The notes under the pieces: generated by a model
The model's database searches: none
What the model was told of the DNA's origin: nothing
What the model saw: only the letters and a program-made list of their open reading frames with translations
Shown here: positions 5,600 to 8,100 of the stretch, piece by piece
How positions within the stretch are numbered: position 1 is the stretch's first letter
Layout of the letters: each line of letters begins with the position of its first letter
Translations under genes and position numbers: made by a program
Source of the DNA: Pseudomonadota bacterium
Lineage (GTDB): Bacteria > Myxococcota_A > Polyangia > Polyangiales > Polyangiaceae
DNA length: 8,100 nucleotides
Assembly (NCBI GenBank): GCA_003242355.1
Contig: QGUH01000124.1
Coordinates: 1-8,100 of the forward strand
Reading direction: 5' to 3'

Positions 5600-6262
5600 T
5601 CAGTCGGGGAAGAACGTGAACGAGACCGTCGCGGGCGCGCTCGAGACGTTTTGCACGCACGGCAAAAAGCCGAACTCCGTCGCGGCGATCTCTTCCTCCA
5701 CGCTCGTGCCGTCGCTTTCGAAGATGGCGGGCGCGAGCGTGTAGTCTTCGTCGAACGGCTGGATACAGAAGCGAACCGGGACGTCCGACTCACCGACGAA
5801 GAGCCCGGAGCCGAGCTCGGCGTTGCCCCAGACGATGCCGCCCGGGCCGAGGACGGCCGTGATCGCGCTGACGGGAGCATGGGGATCGTTCGGGTTTCCG
5901 CCACCTTCCGGACTCATGCGCAGACGAACGAAGGATTTGTACGGGGAGACGTTCGTCGCGCACGTTCGGTAGTAGTAGAGGCCCGGGCCCGGCGGTGGAA
6001 CGTGGGCGTCGACGTCGTTGGTGACGACTTCGTAGATCTTCGTTTCCGGGCCACCGAACGTTTCCGACGCGAGCAGCCAGTTCCTCCACATTTGCGCGGA
6101 GGCGCCCCACAGATACATCCCCGTGCTCGAAGCGATGACCGTGCTGCAGACGGTGCTGCCCGGCGGCGCATGAGCGTCAGCTGCTTTGGCGGGCGACGAG
6201 AGCGTGAATGCGGCGAAACCCGCCGCAACTACGGACGAAATACCGAATTTGCTGCGAACCAT
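5600..6262 (-). CDS. Secreted four-cysteine protein of unknown function
   Basis: A 220-residue protein with a clear Sec signal peptide: MVRSK, a hydrophobic core (about 8-21) and a cleavage site near SPAKA-ADA (residues 26-28). The mature part has four cysteines (39, 101, 166 and 202), enough for two disulfides, and beta-rich, aromatic and proline-rich stretches such as PPPGPGLYYYRTC (89-101) and ATVSFTFFPD at the end. I recognise no catalytic motif or named family. It is probably periplasmic or exported, since there is no lipobox and no second membrane segment. The ATG at 6262 is firmly set by AAGGAGG 6 bases upstream. Its leader contains a 7-bp hairpin (6283-6301), and an 18-bp inverted repeat lies farther upstream (6405-6422). 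It stands alone on its strand and converges on the permease gene. Confidence 0.75.
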   Translation of the reverse strand: MVRSKFGISSVVAAGFAAFTLSSPAKAADAHAPPGSTVCSTVIASSTGMYLWGASAQMWRNWLLASETFGGPETKIYEVVTNDVDAHVPPPGPGLYYYRTCATNVSPYKSFVRLRMSPEGGGNPNDPHAPVSAITAVLGPGGIVWGNAELGSGLFVGESDVPVRFCIQPFDEDYTLAPAIFESDGTSVEEEIAATEFGFLPCVQNVSSAPATVSFTFFPD

Positions 6263-6268
6263 CGTTGG

Positions 6269-6275
6269 CCTCCTT
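6269..6275 (-). promoter_or_regulatory. Strong Shine-Dalgarno for the secreted protein gene
   Basis: On the minus strand AAGGAGG lies 6 bases before the ATG at 6262. This is the best ribosome binding site in the window. It fixes the start and is good evidence that this unfamiliar gene is real. Confidence 0.85.
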
Positions 6276-6282
6276 CATCGAT

Positions 6283-6301
6283 GGCGCGCGCACGGCGCGC
6301 C
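6283..6301. other. Perfect 7-bp hairpin in secreted protein leader
   Basis: GGCGCGC-GCACG-GCGCGCC has 7-base perfect arms and a 5-base loop. It is 20-40 bases upstream of the start at 6262 and just upstream of the Shine-Dalgarno, so it would be part of the leader RNA or an operator-like site. Confidence 0.6.
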
Positions 6302-6404
6302 CCTCTCCGAGACCTATGCGCCCCCGAAGCCGTGAGTTTCGGTCGTTCGAGATGCCAACGAATCTTTGTGCGAGTGACGGCGCCATGACCGCACCCGTCC
6401 GTGG

Positions 6405-6422
6405 CGTCACGAATCCGTGACG
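6405..6422. promoter_or_regulatory. 18-bp inverted repeat, operator-like
   Basis: CGTCACG-AATC-CGTGACG has 7-base perfect arms around 4 bases. It is 143-160 bases upstream of the secreted protein start, in the likely promoter region. It may be a regulator binding site; no partner is identified. Confidence 0.45.
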
Positions 6423-6527
6423 ATCTCCCGAACCCGCGCCAAGCAACGAACGTACCGCGCACGCTGCGCTCGACGCGATCACCGCGATTGCAGTTGGTAA
6501 ACTGCGTTGTCTAGTCGGAAAGCCCGC

Positions 6528-6791
6528 GTTTTTGCGGCGCCGCCGTGTCGATCGTGCGTGTAAGGGTCTCCGGTCGCCGGGCGCGTGGAACGCAGATTCA
6601 TCGGCGAATCCGCTTCATTCTCGATATTCCTTTGCCAGCCAAAGATCCGATATGACCCTGTTTTTGCGGCGCCGCCGCGTCGATCGTGCGTGTAAGGGTC
6701 TCCGGTCGCCGGGCGCGTGGAACGCAGATTCATCGGCGAATCCGCTTCATTCTCGATATTCCTTTGCCAGCCAAAGATCCGATATGACCCT
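6528..6791. repeat. Near-perfect 132-bp tandem duplication
   Basis: Unit 1 is 6528-6659 and unit 2 is 6660-6791. They differ only at T6546 versus C6678. Each unit contains GCGGCGCCGC (a perfect 10-base palindrome), a GATTC-ATCGGC-GAATC hairpin and a CTTTG-CCAGC-CAAAG hairpin. By count the unit is about 58% GC, lower than the flanking genes. The length is a multiple of three, so open frames persist through both copies on both strands, but nothing else supports coding. Confidence 0.95.
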
Positions 6792-6856
6792 GACTCGGCG
6801 GGCGATCGAGTCGGGAACATTCGCGTTTGGCAGCGCCTTGCGTCCTTCGCGCGCAG

Positions 6857-6990
6857 GAGTGAGCCGTGCTCGCTCCGCACGCCGAATACGAATTCGTCAG
6901 GAAGTTCGCGGGGGTCTCGACGCTCCGTCTGGTGTCGGTCCGTGAACGGAGCTGGTGGCTGGCGGTGCAGGCTCTGGTCGAGAAACCAGC
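6857..6990. repeat. Diverged long repeat, copy 1
   Basis: This segment begins GAGTGAGCCGTGCTCG, continues through CGCCGAATACGAATTCGTC and ends near GGTCGAGAAACCAGCTCG. It aligns over most of its length with 7148-7280, with scattered substitutions and short gaps. Its core 6890-6923 also matches 7555-7588. It contains an 8-base inverted repeat, GAGCTGGT with ACCAGCTC, around 6949-6992. Confidence 0.75.
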
Positions 6991-7023
6991 TCGTTTTCCG
7001 CGTCTTGCGTTGGCGTGCGTGTA

Positions 7024-7163
7024 GAGTCAGCCGTGCTCGGTCCGCACGCCGGACACGCAGCGCCTTTGCGTAGGGCGTTCGGCTCGAGTCAGCCGTGCTC
7101 GGTCCGCACGCCGGACACGCAGCGCCTTTGCGTAGGGCGTTCGGCTCGAGTCAGCCGTGCTCG
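7024..7163. repeat. Two identical 62-bp tandem repeats plus a 16-base partial third
   Basis: Units at 7024-7085 and 7086-7147 are identical; 7148-7163 repeats the first 16 bases (GAGTCAGCCGTGCTCG) before diverging. Each unit carries a GTCCG-CACGC-CGGAC hairpin. The unit length is not a multiple of three, so the array is not protein-coding repetition. Confidence 0.95.
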
Positions 7164-7280
7164 CTGCCCGCCGAATACGAAATCGTCAGGAAGTTCACGG
7201 GGTCTGGACGCTCCGTCTGATGTCCGTCGCAAGCAGAGCTTTCCGCTGGCGTCGCAGGCTCGGTCGAGAAGGCGTGCTCG
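7148..7280. repeat. Diverged long repeat, copy 2
   Basis: Its first 16 bases match the 62-bp repeat unit. It then switches to CCGAATACGAAATCGTCAGG and follows the 6857-6990 copy to GGTCGAGAAGGCGTGCTCG. It is thus a junction between two repeat types, which suggests growth by unequal recombination or slippage. Confidence 0.75.
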
Positions 7281-7301
7281 CTCTTTCTGGTTGTGGGCCC
7301 A

Positions 7302-7540
7302 GTGGCACGCGTGAGTGAGGCGTGCGCGCTTTCGGTTTCGAGGTTCCGTCCGGTGCCGGCTCGAGATCGGCTGGCGCCTGCGTTCTGGGCATTTGGGTTG
7401 GGGCCGGGTGGCACGCGTGAGTGAGGCGTGCGCGCTTTCGGTTTCGAGTTCCGTCCGGTGCCGGCTCGAGATCGGCTGGCGGCTGACTTCTGGGGCTTGT
7501 GGGTTGGGGCCCGGTGGCATGCGTGAGCGAGGCGTGCTCG
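7302..7540. repeat. 106-bp tandem repeat, two full copies and a 27-base partial
   Basis: Units begin GTGGCACGCGTGAGTGAGG at 7302 and 7408; a partial third starts at 7514. The two full copies are closely similar, with a one-base gap and some substitutions toward the end. Each carries GCACGC-GTGAGTGAG-GCGTGC, a 6-bp stem. In the third copy the left arm is GCATGC, which still pairs by one G-U. Confidence 0.9.
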
Positions 7541-7554
7541 GCGGCGCGGGGCGT

Positions 7555-7588
7555 GAAATCATCAGGAGGCTCGCGGGGGTCTCGACCC
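7555..7588. repeat. Third copy of the TCAGGAAGTTCGCGGG core
   Basis: GAAATCATCAGGAGGCTCGC and the following GGGGTCTCGACCC match 6890-6923 with a few changes, and 7179-7211 with a few more. This copy directly precedes the hairpin and box in front of the lipoprotein gene, which links the repeat array to that gene's leader. Confidence 0.7.
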
Positions 7589-7589
7589 C

Positions 7590-7620
7590 TTCGGCCTCCG
7601 GCCGAAATTTGGGTTAAAGG
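7590..7620 (+). promoter_or_regulatory. Hairpin plus TTGGGTTA box upstream of lipoprotein gene
   Basis: TTCGGCC-TCC-GGCCGAA (7590-7606) is a perfect 7-bp stem with a 3-base loop, followed by TTTGGGTTAAAGGA. It matches 1809-1840 almost base for base, and both copies precede genes on the plus strand. AAGGA (7617-7621) is well placed as a Shine-Dalgarno, 5 bases before the ATG at 7627. TTCGGC and TTAAAG are 18 bases apart and could be a weak promoter, although that would leave a very short leader. Confidence 0.55.
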
Positions 7621-7626
7621 ACGGCC

Positions 7627-8100
7627 ATGCGCGTTGCAGGTTCCCGGTTGGGCATCGCGGTCTCCGGTTTGGCAGTGGCGTCGGTGGTTGGCGCGTTCGC
7701 GGCCTCGGGGTGCGATGGCGGGTCGCGTGAGCCCGACGACACCCGGGGTACGGGCGGAGCGGCTGCAGGGGGCGCGAGCGGAAGCGGCGGAGTCACCGGA
7801 AGCGGCGGAGCCAGCGCGAACGGCGGTGTCACGGGCGGCGGAACCAGCGGGAGCGGGGGCGTCAGCGGCGACGTTGGCGGAAGCGGCGGCGCCATGACGA
7901 GCGCCGGCGGCGTGAGCGGTTCTGGAGGCAAGGCTTCGAACGGCGGGGCGCCCGCGGGAGGGGGAATGGGTGGAACGAGCGTGGGCGGTTCAGGGGGCGG
8001 TGGGCGGGGGAGCGGGGGGGACGGGGGCAGGGGGGCAGGGGGGGGATTTAGGAACGCACGGGGAGGGGGGAAAGGGGGTTTGGTTGGGCGTCCGAAATGG
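7627..8100 (+). CDS. Gly/Ser-rich lipoprotein, 3'-truncated at window edge
   Basis: The frame is open for 158 codons to the window end with no stop. Residues 1-28 form a lipoprotein signal peptide: Arg2 and Arg7, a hydrophobic core (about 8-26) and the lipobox-like ASGC with Cys29 as the expected lipidated residue. Asp30 follows, an inner-membrane retention signal in E. coli but of uncertain meaning here. From about residue 42 the chain is a low-complexity linker of SGSGG, GGVTG and GGAS units. Such linkers commonly tether a surface or periplasmic domain in myxobacterial lipoproteins; that domain would lie beyond the window. The start is supported by AAGGA 5 bases upstream. The codons after about 7990 fall in G-run sequence of doubtful quality, so the final 35-40 residues should not be trusted. 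Confidence 0.72.
   Translation, partial: MRVAGSRLGIAVSGLAVASVVGAFAASGCDGGSREPDDTRGTGGAAAGGASGSGGVTGSGGASANGGVTGGGTSGSGGVSGDVGGSGGAMTSAGGVSGSGGKASNGGAPAGGGMGGTSVGGSGGGGRGSGGDGGRGAGGGFRNARGGGKGGLVGRPKW

Larger units (their letters stand above)
6263..7626. other. 1.36-kb repeat-rich region without a supported gene
   Basis: No reading frame here has a recognisable protein, a good ribosome site or sensible composition. The frames that are open run through tandem repeats. The region holds leader and promoter elements of the flanking genes at its two ends, a small hairpin GCAGTT-GGTA-AACTGC (6490-6505), a 132-bp duplication, a 62-bp duplication, a 106-bp duplication and diverged longer repeats. Base composition is visibly less GC-rich in 6480-6800 than in the genes. 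No transposase, integrase, tRNA or CRISPR structure is present. Confidence 0.75.

Noticed and set aside
6485..6560. tRNA-like sequence around CAGTTGGTAA
   Set aside because: It resembles a D-arm, but no acceptor stem, anticodon arm or T-arm can be found. The match is explained by the small hairpin at 6490-6505.
6479..6880. 133-residue minus-strand open frame through the 132-bp repeats
   Set aside because: It is open because the unit is a multiple of three. It has no good ribosome site, no known domain, and the plus strand is open as well. Kept only as a remote possibility.
7024..7540. CRISPR array
   Set aside because: Units are 62 and 106 bases, tandem and nearly identical throughout, with no short repeat and unique spacer alternation, and no cas genes.
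6263..7626. Insertion sequence, retron or phage remnant
   Set aside because: No transposase, reverse transcriptase or integrase fragment is found in any frame, and no terminal inverted repeats bound the region.

Overview
The window is a GC-rich bacterial chromosome segment. Its gene content and style suggest a myxobacterium, probably of the Polyangiales type. The clues are an RNase HII with a long N-terminal extension, a Gly/Ser-rich lipoprotein, and intergenic DNA full of GC-rich hairpins and degenerate tandem repeats. This is an inference; no taxonomic marker such as rRNA is present.

Layout. Positions 2-406 hold the C-terminal part of an NAD kinase-like protein, cut by the left edge. An RNase HII homologue follows (617-1606); its two N-terminal catalytic acidic residues are both glycine, and it ends in a short AEEIAP repeat. 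A hairpin-rich spacer (1607-1867) leads to a MacB/FtsX-type ABC permease (1868-3031). Only 16 bases later, and convergent, is a two-gene minus-strand operon. It consists of a TetR regulator (start 4225) overlapping by 4 bases a small GFA-like zinc-fold protein (ends 3048). The TetR gene is divergent from a second MacB/FtsX-type permease (4367-5539), and a 17-bp perfect palindrome lies in the shared promoter region. That permease converges on a minus-strand gene for a secreted four-cysteine protein of unknown function (5600-6262), with a long hairpin between the two stop codons.

Positions 6263-7626 contain no gene I can support. They hold inverted repeats, a near-perfect 132-bp tandem duplication, a 62-bp tandem repeat, a 106-bp tandem repeat and diverged longer repeats. 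Many of these share a short GAGTSAGSCGTGC-like core. The region ends in a hairpin plus TTGGGTTA box that also occurs before the first permease gene. Directly after it starts a Gly/Ser-rich lipoprotein gene (7627 onward) that runs off the right edge, where the sequence degrades into G-runs typical of a contig end.

Functional picture. Two transporter permeases of the lipoprotein/macrolide/peptide export superfamily flank a regulator module, with no ATPase gene in the window. The TetR protein probably controls itself and the GFA-like gene, and possibly the divergent permease. I see no complete defence system, phage or transposon. The most unusual items are the RNase HII with a degraded active site and the layered repeat array.
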